From NCBI GenBank assembly GCA_002256115.1, contig NKIK01000067.1, positions 1 through 57,115 on the forward strand: DNA of 57,115 nt, given 5' to 3'. This document shows positions 34,775 to 43,645 of the stretch, one piece after another. The notes under the pieces are model-generated. The model was not told the origin of the DNA and did not search any database. It saw nothing but the letters and a program-made list of their open reading frames with translations. A program made the position numbers and the translations under genes. The stretch comes from Burkholderiales bacterium PBB3 (GTDB lineage Bacteria; Pseudomonadota; Gammaproteobacteria; Burkholderiales; Burkholderiaceae_C). Numbering within the stretch: the stretch's first letter is position 1; every line of letters begins with the position of its first letter.

Positions 34775-36067
34775 ATGCATAAATTCCGACCTCTCTACAT
34801 CGCCGCTGGAGCATTGATAGCCTTGCTCCTTTTAGTCTTGGTGCTAGCTTTCACATTTCCTAGAGACACTTTGTCGATAGGTCTCTTTGTGTTGTCGCTT
34901 GCTCTATGTGCAGCGGCGTTGGGATTGGTGCTCTATGCGATCAAAAAGCTAATCGCCGCTGAACAGCCGCAGATAGAAAGGTTTGAGAATTTGGTGTCAA
35001 CGCTTGGCCATGATCTTCGAGGACCTTTGCAGTCGATGCATAGCGCCGCATCTTTGCTAGCAGGTGATTTGACAGTGCAAGACAAGGCCATGTTCAGCGA
35101 TAGTGCTAAGGCAGCGATCGCGGAGATGTCGCGTCACATTGAGGACTTGGTACGTGTCACCAGGGGTCAACCGCTGTCATGGCAGTCAGCCTCTGTTGAC
35201 ATGGACAAGTGGTTTCTAAAACTCGCTGCCGACTATCAACCAAAAGCGAAAGCAAAGAATTTGAATTGGAAGGCAATCTGCCAAACGGAGGTTCCAGAGT
35301 TGCAGATCGATGCGGATCGCCTCACACAAGCCATTGGGCACTTGGTAGACAACGCGATTCGGTACAGCAAAGCAGGTGAAATCACCGTTGAACTTTCATA
35401 TCAGGCCGGTCCCCAGCAAGCGGTTCTCACAGTCATGGACACCGGGCCAGGCATTCCCGAGCAAGAAAAAGCACGCATCTTCAAGCCGTTTGAAAGAGCT
35501 GCAAGTGGTGCGTCCAAGCGACTGGGGATTGGCCTTACCGTAGCCGCCAAGATCGCTCAAGCAGCCGGGGGCACACTCTCTGTCGATTCGCAAGTCGGAA
35601 AGGGCAGTACCTTCACAATAGTGGTGCCGGCAAAAGTCGGCATGCTTGCGCCCACACCCATAGTTGATGACGCCCCTGCAGCTGCTGTTGCGCGAGAGTC
35701 AGCGGCTGGTGCTGAGGTCCTGCTGGTAGATACGCACAGGAGGCTTCTCGAACCTTTTTCGAACTTGCTTGTGGATGCAGGATTCGCCGTAGAGTACGTT
35801 GTGGGGGAAGCAGAAGGGCTTGCACGGCTTGCAAGCGCCCCTTTCGGTGTAGTGGTGTCGTACATTGAAACGCAAATCGTGAATGGATTTACTTTTGCTC
35901 AGAAGTCAAAGAAAGCAAAAGACAAACCCTACTTCATCGCATGGGACACACAAACCAATGCTTTTCCGGGAGCCGCCCAACATTCTCTTTTTGATGCTGT
36001 CCTAGAAAGTTCGATCTCTCACGAGGGGTTTTTGGATGCGGTGGAAAAAGGGTTGAAGCGAGCGTAA
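34775..36067 (+). CDS. membrane histidine kinase with degenerate receiver domain
   Basis: A 430-residue protein with two N-terminal membrane helices (residues 8-28 and 34-56) and almost no periplasmic loop. HisKA has its His in TLGHDLRGPL (near residue 80). The ATPase domain has an N box HLVDNAIRYS, G1 DTGPGIP and G2 RLGIGLT. The C-terminal 110 residues look like a receiver (EVLLVDTHRRLLEPFSNLL), but the phospho-acceptor position reads VVVSYIET, with no Asp. This tail is probably a binding or regulatory module. The kinase may phosphorylate the HTH-receiver regulators. Confidence 0.82.
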   Translation: MHKFRPLYIAAGALIALLLLVLVLAFTFPRDTLSIGLFVLSLALCAAALGLVLYAIKKLIAAEQPQIERFENLVSTLGHDLRGPLQSMHSAASLLAGDLTVQDKAMFSDSAKAAIAEMSRHIEDLVRVTRGQPLSWQSASVDMDKWFLKLAADYQPKAKAKNLNWKAICQTEVPELQIDADRLTQAIGHLVDNAIRYSKAGEITVELSYQAGPQQAVLTVMDTGPGIPEQEKARIFKPFERAASGASKRLGIGLTVAAKIAQAAGGTLSVDSQVGKGSTFTIVVPAKVGMLAPTPIVDDAPAAAVARESAAGAEVLLVDTHRRLLEPFSNLLVDAGFAVEYVVGEAEGLARLASAPFGVVVSYIETQIVNGFTFAQKSKKAKDKPYFIAWDTQTNAFPGAAQHSLFDAVLESSISHEGFLDAVEKGLKRA

Positions 36068-36122
36068 AGAACCGAGCTACTCTACTGAAGTATTGACTGG
36101 TTTTAGTAACGAAGTTGAGACG

Positions 36123-37961
36123 TCATAGAGCACGTGCAGCTACATGCTTTTGGATCTCCCGCAACAGGGTCTCCGTGGATAAAGGCTTGTAGAGGGTTGC
36201 TACATTCAGAGCCGCCAACTTTCCAACCAATTCAGGTGACGTATCGCCCGTGATGATGAAGCAGGGCAGAGATTCTGAGAGGTGCTTTCTGGCTGCAATC
36301 ACCACGTCATACCCGGAAGTATCGAATTCCAGCTGGTAGTCAGTTATCAATAAGTCTGGTGTGACTTCGTGAAGCATCGGCATAAGCTCTCCCCAGCTTC
36401 CCGCGTCAATGGTTCGCAACCCACGCGCATTCAAGATTCGACATATCGAATTGCGCACCGACACTACATCGTCAATCACAGCAACTACCAATCCGGTCAA
36501 TGGCAGGTTTTCGCCGGGACGTTGCATTTCGAGTGAGGGACTTGGTGCTAGCACCACCTTGGATCGCGGCACGTGGGTTGGCAACTGTACATAAAAAGTT
36601 GAACCCACACCGACTTTGGATTCAGTCCGTACTCTCATGCCCAACAGGTGGACAGTACGCTTAACGATTGACAGACCAAGACCACTGCCAGCGGACTTGC
36701 GAGAGACATCGTTCAGCATAATGAACTCTTCGAAGATCTTGTCAAATGAGTCTTCTGGTATTCCAACGCCTGAGTCCATTACAAAGATCGCATGGCCACC
36801 AAATCGTCGCCTGACCCCAATAATGATGCCTCCAGACTCGGTGTACTTCACAGCGTTGTCGACCAGGTTGTTCACAGCACGGAAAAGCATATCCGGGTCG
36901 GTTTCACAAACCACGTCTGTCGAACGAAGGCGCAACTGAAGGTGCTTCTGCTTCGCTGCTGCCGAATTGGCGGCGTAGCATCGCTGCAGGATGCTGTTGA
37001 TAGAAACGCTAGAAATTACAGGCGTAACTACTCTTGCCTGTAGCTTGCTAACCGTCAATACGCTATCGAGCATCTTGTTTAAGGTTTCAATCGATGCTGC
37101 AATGTCGGTGATTGCTTCCTCGCGCTTGGCTTCGGGATGGGCCAGTATGTAGGCTTCAAAATTCAAATTTAGGGCACTGACGGGCTGCCGCAGGTCATGA
37201 CTCGCCGCAGCCATGAAGCGGGTTTTTTCCCTATTGGCTTTATCAGCCTCGTTACGGGCTTCATGCTGCTGTTTCGAGATCACCTTCTCCCTTGCCAGGC
37301 TATCAAAAAGCTGCGAAAAAATGTGAGTGCGCGACAACCAACAAAAGACAAATATCGTCACGAGAGCTTCTATAAGAAACTCGAAGGTGTATTCGGCTCT
37401 AGGATGTCCGTCAGGCAGCCAAGCTTCTAAGGGAGTGAGAAATTTGTTATTGGAAGCCCAAAAAAGGAACCAGAACATGCCCCCAAAGCTCACTGTCATC
37501 AAAAAGCCAACCAAAGGGCCAATCAAAATGGTTGCGACCGCAACGATAAGCAAGGTGTTTGTAGCCTGCATGTGCTCATAGAAACCATAGCTCATGGTAG
37601 ACACAAAGTAGTAAACACACTCCTCGAAAGCGTAGAGGACAACGGACAGCGTAACGCTACCCGAGTACGCTGCGTACCGAATTAGAAGTAGTATTACCAG
37701 GTTGCTGACAATACTTGCATGGCCCCAGTCTGCCCAGTCAAAAAAACCATAGAGGTAGACTGTCAGTGAGTAGAGAAAGAAAACGGCAAACAAATCAGCC
37801 ATGACTTTGGCTGATCTATTCAAGTCCGGATCGGCTAGCGTTGGCCTGGGAAATACCTTAACGAACACCCTCATGATCAGCGCCCAGGACTTTGCACCCA
37901 CCGAGCGCAACCATTGGGTCATGCGTTTTGACGAATCAGAAAGTTGCGTTGCAGTGTTCAT
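36123..37961 (-). CDS. hybrid histidine kinase
   Basis: A 612-residue hybrid kinase. About six membrane helices lie in residues 45-215 with little periplasmic sequence, so it probably senses a membrane-near or intramembrane signal. A short coiled-coil linker precedes HisKA (FMAAASHDLRQPVSALN), the ATPase domain (NLVDNAVKYT, DSGVGIP, GLGLSIV) and a receiver with DD in VIDDVVSV, Asp in LITDYQL and Lys in YKPLS. It starts 2 bases after the stop of the TonB-dependent receptor gene on the same strand, so the two are surely co-transcribed. This links outer-membrane uptake to signalling. The receiver lacks an output domain, so a partner is needed. Confidence 0.86.
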   Translation of the reverse strand: MNTATQLSDSSKRMTQWLRSVGAKSWALIMRVFVKVFPRPTLADPDLNRSAKVMADLFAVFFLYSLTVYLYGFFDWADWGHASIVSNLVILLLIRYAAYSGSVTLSVVLYAFEECVYYFVSTMSYGFYEHMQATNTLLIVAVATILIGPLVGFLMTVSFGGMFWFLFWASNNKFLTPLEAWLPDGHPRAEYTFEFLIEALVTIFVFCWLSRTHIFSQLFDSLAREKVISKQQHEARNEADKANREKTRFMAAASHDLRQPVSALNLNFEAYILAHPEAKREEAITDIAASIETLNKMLDSVLTVSKLQARVVTPVISSVSINSILQRCYAANSAAAKQKHLQLRLRSTDVVCETDPDMLFRAVNNLVDNAVKYTESGGIIIGVRRRFGGHAIFVMDSGVGIPEDSFDKIFEEFIMLNDVSRKSAGSGLGLSIVKRTVHLLGMRVRTESKVGVGSTFYVQLPTHVPRSKVVLAPSPSLEMQRPGENLPLTGLVVAVIDDVVSVRNSICRILNARGLRTIDAGSWGELMPMLHEVTPDLLITDYQLEFDTSGYDVVIAARKHLSESLPCFIITGDTSPELVGKLAALNVATLYKPLSTETLLREIQKHVAARAL

Positions 37962-37963
37962 CT

Positions 37964-40174
37964 CTACAACTTGGTGTCATAAGTCAACGTGATCCCCGTT
38001 CGCCCAGATCGGTTTTGAATGCTCTGGGCAGCTGTAGTGAAAGAGCTATAACGATTTGTGGACGGGAACATATTGTTGACGCCAAGCCGCAACGTACTTT
38101 TCGTATCTAACTTGTACTGAGCGAACGCATTAACCCAATCAAGGTTGGACTGCTCAAAGACTTCACGATCACTCACTTGACGCCTAAACTCAGGAGAGAC
38201 AAACGCACTCGCTCCAAGTGTCAAATTGCTCGTTGGCTTGCAGTCCACACCTAGAGTAGCCGTCCACGGATATTGCGATGGCAGTCTGTTGTTTGGCCCT
38301 GGCAGGGCATCAATTTGGCTGCCGTAAAAATTGAGGTTCAGCCTGAAATTCAAGGGATTCGCAGGGGTATAGGCCGCGGGCAACAAGTCGGCTGCACCGG
38401 CTCGCCACTCTATCTCCATCCCATAGGAAGTGCCATGCGAAAAGTTACGGGCTTGGCTAACCCACCGTGGTGCTGTAGCCCAGTAAACTTTTCTAAGCGT
38501 TGTGACCTCTGCTGTTATGTCCGTGATGTCGCGATAAAAACCCCCGACACTTAAGGACGACGTTTGGTTGAAGTACATCTCATACGAGAGGTCAAAATTT
38601 ACCGCCAGCTCAGGCTTTAATGCGGGATTCCCTGTCCAGTCAGACAGCAACTCGTTGTTCGTTTTCGAAGTGTCCGGCGCATTTCTGTTGATTATCGGAA
38701 TGAGATCCATATCCGAGACATCTGGCGATTTGTAGGCTCTACTGAAGCCCGCCCTTAACGTATTCTTCTTAGATGCGTCAGGCTTGTAGCTCACGAAAAG
38801 TGAAGGACTCCAGATTGAAAACTGGTTCGACGCACTTGATGCATTAAATGGGTCCAGTTGAGCTGCAAATGCAAAGGGAACCTCAGAGGTCAAAGTAATT
38901 GTCTCGGCTCTTATCCCCAGGTTTAGCGCCAGCTGGTTGTCAACTTCCCACTCGTCTTGCACGTACACCGACTTGGTATCGGAAGTAGCAAAAAATGGAC
39001 GCTCACTGGCCAATGGGTTTAAACCCTGAGTGAGATACAAACTTAAAGACGAAGTCTCCTTTCGTTTGTTGAGAATATCGAATCCCGTAGCAATTACGTG
39101 CTGGCTATTTGCTACATGCGTGAACGCAATGTTATATGTCTGAGTCGTATCAGAGACTTTAGTTTCTCGTCGGAAGTCTGGGACAGCGTACCGACTGGTT
39201 TGCAGATTGTCTGCTTCAACTATCCTATTAAAAGCTGCAGTAGCCTCAATACGATTTGCTTCGCTCAGATTTTTAGTCCATTTCAGATTGGTGCGAAACA
39301 ATTTATATTCAGTGTCTCTGTCCATATCAGATTCAGAGGCTGGAACGCCAGACAGGACAGACCTATCGAATCTATGCCGAAGAAACCGTGTAATGTTCTG
39401 AAAGAAGCTTTGCGATGTTAGTTTTTCATCGTCGTTAATGGTGTACTCAAACTTGGGAGAAAAGGATGGGCTAATGTAGTTGTAGCGCCAATACATCTCC
39501 TCATATCCGGTTGAAAAATTGTTGTTTGAATCTAAAGATGAACGAAGTGAATTTACCCGGTATGTTTGAAGCAATTCATTAAACGAAAATGGAAGGCTAT
39601 AAGACAAGTCTCCGGCCTTACCTGAGGTCGTGAATGTGCCGGTTGGACCAGGGCGTTCGTTTTGATAACTTGCGCCGACTCTGAGTGTTTGCTCCGCCTT
39701 TCGAGGCACAGATTTAAAGACGATATTGATGGTGCCCCCAATTGCCTGCGAACTCTTGTTAGCAGTTTGAGATCGCATTACTTCAATTCGCTCAACTAGA
39801 GCTGCATCTATTTGCTCCGCCGTCCAGCCCGCCGGCGCAGGGTCGCCATTGATAAGTATCTTCGTGTATTTAGGGTCTAGACCGCTCAGTGCCGGTGCTC
39901 CGTTGATGATTACAACTCCTGGCAAGTTGCTTAAAACATCTGCCATGTTGATGTTGCCAAATCGATCGATATCTTCCCGCCCGTAAATCCGCTTGGCTAC
40001 CAGAGATCTTTGTCGCATTTCGTTGTCTGTTGGCGACTTTGCGTTGATCTCAACTTTGTCAAATTTGTTTTTGCCAGGAAGAGATCCATCTGAGGCGATC
40101 TGAGCCAGCGAAGTTGCACTGTAAAAAATGGCTAACCAAACAGGGGTGGGTTTAAGATTCAACGCTTGTTTCAT
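37964..40174 (-). CDS. TonB-dependent outer-membrane receptor
   Basis: A 736-residue protein with a signal peptide (ending SLAQ near residue 25). A plug domain follows (MADVLSNLPGVVI, then IERIEVMRSQTANKSSQAIGG), then a beta-barrel with alternating aromatic strands. TonB-dependent receptors import siderophores, peptides and other large ligands. There is no Fur box or siderophore gene nearby. The setting (prolyl oligopeptidase gene divergent at 51 bases, hybrid kinase gene 2 bases downstream, peptide export locus nearby) favours a peptide ligand, by inference. Lasso-peptide loci likewise pair such receptors with POP-related isopeptidases. Confidence 0.88.
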   Translation of the reverse strand: MKQALNLKPTPVWLAIFYSATSLAQIASDGSLPGKNKFDKVEINAKSPTDNEMRQRSLVAKRIYGREDIDRFGNINMADVLSNLPGVVIINGAPALSGLDPKYTKILINGDPAPAGWTAEQIDAALVERIEVMRSQTANKSSQAIGGTINIVFKSVPRKAEQTLRVGASYQNERPGPTGTFTTSGKAGDLSYSLPFSFNELLQTYRVNSLRSSLDSNNNFSTGYEEMYWRYNYISPSFSPKFEYTINDDEKLTSQSFFQNITRFLRHRFDRSVLSGVPASESDMDRDTEYKLFRTNLKWTKNLSEANRIEATAAFNRIVEADNLQTSRYAVPDFRRETKVSDTTQTYNIAFTHVANSQHVIATGFDILNKRKETSSLSLYLTQGLNPLASERPFFATSDTKSVYVQDEWEVDNQLALNLGIRAETITLTSEVPFAFAAQLDPFNASSASNQFSIWSPSLFVSYKPDASKKNTLRAGFSRAYKSPDVSDMDLIPIINRNAPDTSKTNNELLSDWTGNPALKPELAVNFDLSYEMYFNQTSSLSVGGFYRDITDITAEVTTLRKVYWATAPRWVSQARNFSHGTSYGMEIEWRAGAADLLPAAYTPANPLNFRLNLNFYGSQIDALPGPNNRLPSQYPWTATLGVDCKPTSNLTLGASAFVSPEFRRQVSDREVFEQSNLDWVNAFAQYKLDTKSTLRLGVNNMFPSTNRYSSFTTAAQSIQNRSGRTGITLTYDTKL

Positions 40175-40225
40175 GCAAATGTTTCAACAGATAAATTGAT
40201 AAACCCAAGAATGGAAGAATAGACC
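40175..40225. promoter_or_regulatory. compact divergent promoter region
   Basis: Only 51 bases separate the starts of the receptor and peptidase genes, so their promoters must overlap or lie within the coding ends. This arrangement favours coordinated control. Confidence 0.5.
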
Positions 40226-42352
40226 ATGAGATTAATGCTGGTTGCCTTAATTATAAGTTTAGGGAGCGCTGCAAATAGTCAAATTGCATACCCTCCAAGT
40301 GCTGCCGGTAACCAGTCAACAACACTTCATGAAGTGAGTGTGCCCGACCCATACCAGTGGATGGAGAAATTAGATTCTTCGCTAGTCCGCGACTGGAGAG
40401 ATAGCCAGCATGCTCTAACGATGAAGTATTTGGAAAAGTCTGAAGGTCGCAGAGCAAGTATTCGTGCCATCGCGTCCAGACTCACCTTGAGCCTGCCTAT
40501 GAGAGTTCCCGATGTTCACAACGGGACGGAGGTTTGGCTCGCTGCAGCGCCTGGCGAAGGTCAAGCGTCTCTCAGATCGCGACGGGCCGGAGAGCTCAAA
40601 GAAAACATCATCTATGACCCGAATAAGGAAGCTCCGGACGGCAGTTTGTCCGTGGCCAATTTTTGGGTGTCCAAAGATGGTGAGATGACGACATTTCAGG
40701 TACGAGTGAAGGGCACCCAACAGTTTTTGATGTACGTTAAATCAACAACGAATGACAAGACGTTTTATGAAATGCCCAAACCACCCAAAACGCCGCTTGT
40801 TAGCAGGGTGGGCTGGTTGAATGGACACGAAAGTTTCTACTATGTCCGCGAAGTCGACGCCGAGACCCTCGCAGCATCCAAAACCCCCAAAAGTCCATTC
40901 TTGATTTATCACCACGTGGTGGGGACAGATCCTAAGAGCGACAGCCTTGTTTATTCCGATGATTCCACGCCTGCGCGGCGCTATTCGTGTATGACGTCGG
41001 ATGATGGGAAATGGCTTATCTTGAACGTTTGGGAAAAAAGGGGCGTGCAGAACGGCCTGATGTTTATGCCGTTGAAAAATGGCATCGCAGACACAAGCAA
41101 AAAAATTCTTATAGGTGAAGACTTTGCCGCAACCAACCGGCTACTCGATGTCAAGGATGGACATGCATTGATCTTGACCAATAAGGGCGCACCAAACTTC
41201 AAGGTGGTCTCACTTGATCTGACCAGCACGGGCAGTCCATCTTCAAAAGATGTGCTTAGTGAAAGGGCGTCCGCAATCGAACACATCGTCGCAGTGAACG
41301 GGAAGTTGGCAGTTTCATACATCACTGATGGATCGCACGAGGCTTACATTTTTAGCAATGAGGGCGCAGTTTTGAGTAAGGTCCAGTTGCCCGGCGTGGG
41401 ATCTGTTGGGGCGTGGGCTGGCGACGCAAATGGATCTCGCGTTTTATTCACGTTCTCTAGCATGGTGAGTCCTGTCGCCCTATATGCGTTGGATATTGAT
41501 TCTGGAAAAGTGGCAATCTATAAAAGTGCCCTAATTCCATTTGACTCCAGCAAGTACGAGGTCGTCAAAGAGTTTGTTCAAGCTCGTGATGGCACTAAAT
41601 TGGCCGTGCTAATAGCCCGCAAAAAGAACACGATAAATGACGGGAAAAGTCATTTGCTTCTTGAGGGGTACGGAGGTTTCGGCGTCTCACTCAACTCCTA
41701 CTTTTCGGCCGCCACTGCTGCATGGTTAGATATGGGCGGGGTTTATGCCAATGCATTAATTAGAGGCGGCGGCGAGTATGGTGCGAATTGGCGCAAAGGC
41801 GGAACTATGCTGAATAAAAAGAATAGTTTTCATGACTTCGTGGACATAGCCCAATACTTAGTCGACAAGAAATTTACAAGCTCTGACCGCCTTGGCATTA
41901 TTGGCGAATCAAATGGTGGTCTGTTGGTGGCAGCGGCCGTCAATGAAAGACCCAAGCTATTTGCCGCAGCCGCGAGCATGGTTGGAATTACGGACATGAT
42001 TCGACTGGAAACATCCAAGATTCCATTCGATTGGACCGACGAATACGGTACTGTAAAAAACGTCGATGATTTTCGAAACTTGTTGTCTTATTCGCCAATT
42101 CACAACATAGCTAGAGATGTTGAATACCCTGCAGTTTTGGTTATTTCATCGGAGCTGGATGACCGCGTTTTGCCATGGCACCAATTCAAATACACAGCGG
42201 CTCTGCAAAATAGCAATTTAGGGGCAAAGCCTAAGTTGTTGCGTATCTCTTATGGAGCTGGCCACGCATACGGTAAGACATTGCAGATGCAAATTGAAGA
42301 AACTACTGATACGCTGACTTTTATCGCTAATGCAACTGGATTGTTTGATTAG
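40226..42352 (+). CDS. prolyl oligopeptidase family serine peptidase (S9)
   Basis: A 708-residue protein with a probable signal peptide (MRLMLVALIISLGSAANSQ), so it is likely periplasmic. The S9A layout is clear: an N-terminal helix-rich part (DPYQWMEKLDS), a beta-propeller, and an alpha/beta-hydrolase domain with nucleophile Ser in GESNGGLLV, Asp in LDDRVLP and His in GAGHAYGK. POP enzymes cleave short peptides after Pro. It could degrade peptides imported by the divergently encoded receptor, or inactivate the locus's Pro-rich product. Ends at a strong terminator. Confidence 0.88.
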   Translation: MRLMLVALIISLGSAANSQIAYPPSAAGNQSTTLHEVSVPDPYQWMEKLDSSLVRDWRDSQHALTMKYLEKSEGRRASIRAIASRLTLSLPMRVPDVHNGTEVWLAAAPGEGQASLRSRRAGELKENIIYDPNKEAPDGSLSVANFWVSKDGEMTTFQVRVKGTQQFLMYVKSTTNDKTFYEMPKPPKTPLVSRVGWLNGHESFYYVREVDAETLAASKTPKSPFLIYHHVVGTDPKSDSLVYSDDSTPARRYSCMTSDDGKWLILNVWEKRGVQNGLMFMPLKNGIADTSKKILIGEDFAATNRLLDVKDGHALILTNKGAPNFKVVSLDLTSTGSPSSKDVLSERASAIEHIVAVNGKLAVSYITDGSHEAYIFSNEGAVLSKVQLPGVGSVGAWAGDANGSRVLFTFSSMVSPVALYALDIDSGKVAIYKSALIPFDSSKYEVVKEFVQARDGTKLAVLIARKKNTINDGKSHLLLEGYGGFGVSLNSYFSAATAAWLDMGGVYANALIRGGGEYGANWRKGGTMLNKKNSFHDFVDIAQYLVDKKFTSSDRLGIIGESNGGLLVAAAVNERPKLFAAAASMVGITDMIRLETSKIPFDWTDEYGTVKNVDDFRNLLSYSPIHNIARDVEYPAVLVISSELDDRVLPWHQFKYTAALQNSNLGAKPKLLRISYGAGHAYGKTLQMQIEETTDTLTFIANATGLFD

Positions 42353-42365
42353 TCCAGCACCAATT

Positions 42366-42399
42366 AAAAAGGAGGCCACTGTGGGCCTCCCTTTTGTTT
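42366..42399. terminator. intrinsic terminator after the S9 peptidase gene
   Basis: GGAGGCC (42371-42377) pairs with GGCCTCC (42384-42390) and is followed by CTTTTGTTT. A preceding AAAAA run allows function in the opposite direction for the small minus-strand gene ending at 42439. Confidence 0.85.
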
Positions 42400-42438
42400 C
42401 GCTCCCACCACCCTTGGGCTGTGGGGGTCCCAACACCT

Positions 42439-42555
42439 TTACTTGGTCTTTGGAGCGACATTGCCTGTTTCTTCATCGCCAGCGAAAGAAGATACAGGGG
42501 CCAGAGAAAACGTGAGAGTCAACAGGACCGCGATGAGGGAAAGAGCTTTTTTCAT
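42439..42555 (-). CDS. 38-residue secreted micropeptide
   Basis: Reads MKKALSLIAVLLTLTFSLAP, then VSSFAGDEETGNVAPKTK. This is a textbook signal peptide with a cleavage site near SFA-G and only about 13 mature residues. No strong Shine-Dalgarno is visible. It converges with the peptidase gene and shares the hairpin at 42366-42399 as a terminator. It could be a secreted signal peptide, a small envelope peptide or a chance frame. Confidence 0.5.
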   Translation of the reverse strand: MKKALSLIAVLLTLTFSLAPVSSFAGDEETGNVAPKTK

Positions 42556-42813
42556 GATGAAGTTTGGAGTGTTTGCTTGCACAATAAGGGAATGGAGTCA
42601 TAACCCACGTTTATTGTACGGAAAGCGCAGGTTCATTTAAGAGTGGTTGCACTATTGCAACCCTGATAAATGTGATGTAAGCGAATGTAAGGAAACTGCA
42701 AGGTAAGCTCTTGGGCCGTATCTTTTTACCGTTCAAGCAGCTGTTACGCGCTAGACCATTGTTGGCACCTTAGTTGGGTGACTGCCAGAACGCCATTTCG
42801 TTGAGGATTGTTT

Positions 42814-43524
42814 ATGAAGTTTTGTGTGAAGTTGAAAACCGGGGGGAGGCACCTAGCTGCCTGCTTGGCTTTGGTTTGTTCCATGTCTCAGGGAGCGAAT
42901 GCAGAACCGCAACCACCTGGAGTGCCTGACGTCACAAAAGCATCCAGTGCAGTTGTTTCTGCTAGACAGCAATTTCTCGATGCTGCAAAAAATGGAACAT
43001 TTATTGGAATTTATAAGGCATCCCCAGCTGATCAATCTCAATTTGCCAGGTCAATTCTAGAAATCCTCAATTCCGAGCCAGTGAACCAGAGATTGTCTAA
43101 GCAATGTGGTGAGCCGCCGAGCGTGTTTACCAATGATGTAATTGAAGTGTTTTCTCAGGTCACCCTAGCCAACACGATCACACTGAGCGACGAAGGGCCG
43201 AACTTTGAAAGTCCTTCTCAAAATTGGCTGCTCAATTCGTCCAAACGTAGGTTGAATGAAATTAAGTCTAGCTCTGGCCCAAGTGACGCATGTTTCGCAG
43301 CCCTTGGTGGAAAAGCCTCTCAACGTCGGTACATGGTTGAGTTAACAAAATTGGCTGACGAATATTCGCAAGCAACCCAGTCCTATGTTGTTACTGAACG
43401 GGGACGCCGCATGGCCGCCTACCAAGTTCGTCTGCAACAACGAAATGATGCTGAATCAGCGCGTATTGCGGAAGCAGAGGATCGTCGTCAGGTCAAAGAG
43501 CGTATTCGCACAGGCAATTACTAG
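42814..43524 (+). CDS. hypothetical secreted protein
   Basis: About 236 residues, starting at the ATG at 42814 with GAGGA upstream. A signal peptide ends at GANA near residue 30. The mature part is helical, has two Cys and ends in a long charged helix (Arg/Glu/Gln-rich). No recognised domain. It lies between the micropeptide and the third regulator copy, convergent with the latter. Confidence 0.6.
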   Translation: MKFCVKLKTGGRHLAACLALVCSMSQGANAEPQPPGVPDVTKASSAVVSARQQFLDAAKNGTFIGIYKASPADQSQFARSILEILNSEPVNQRLSKQCGEPPSVFTNDVIEVFSQVTLANTITLSDEGPNFESPSQNWLLNSSKRRLNEIKSSSGPSDACFAALGGKASQRRYMVELTKLADEYSQATQSYVVTERGRRMAAYQVRLQQRNDAESARIAEAEDRRQVKERIRTGNY

Positions 43525-43645
43525 CGCTCAGTTCAACCGGAGTAGTGGTTTGGCGAGTGCTCAAAGCCGTAAACATGGCCGATCCCTACCAATACCCTTA
43601 CGAAAAGAAGACTCGATGCCGCTTTCTAAGCCCTTTGGCCAATAG

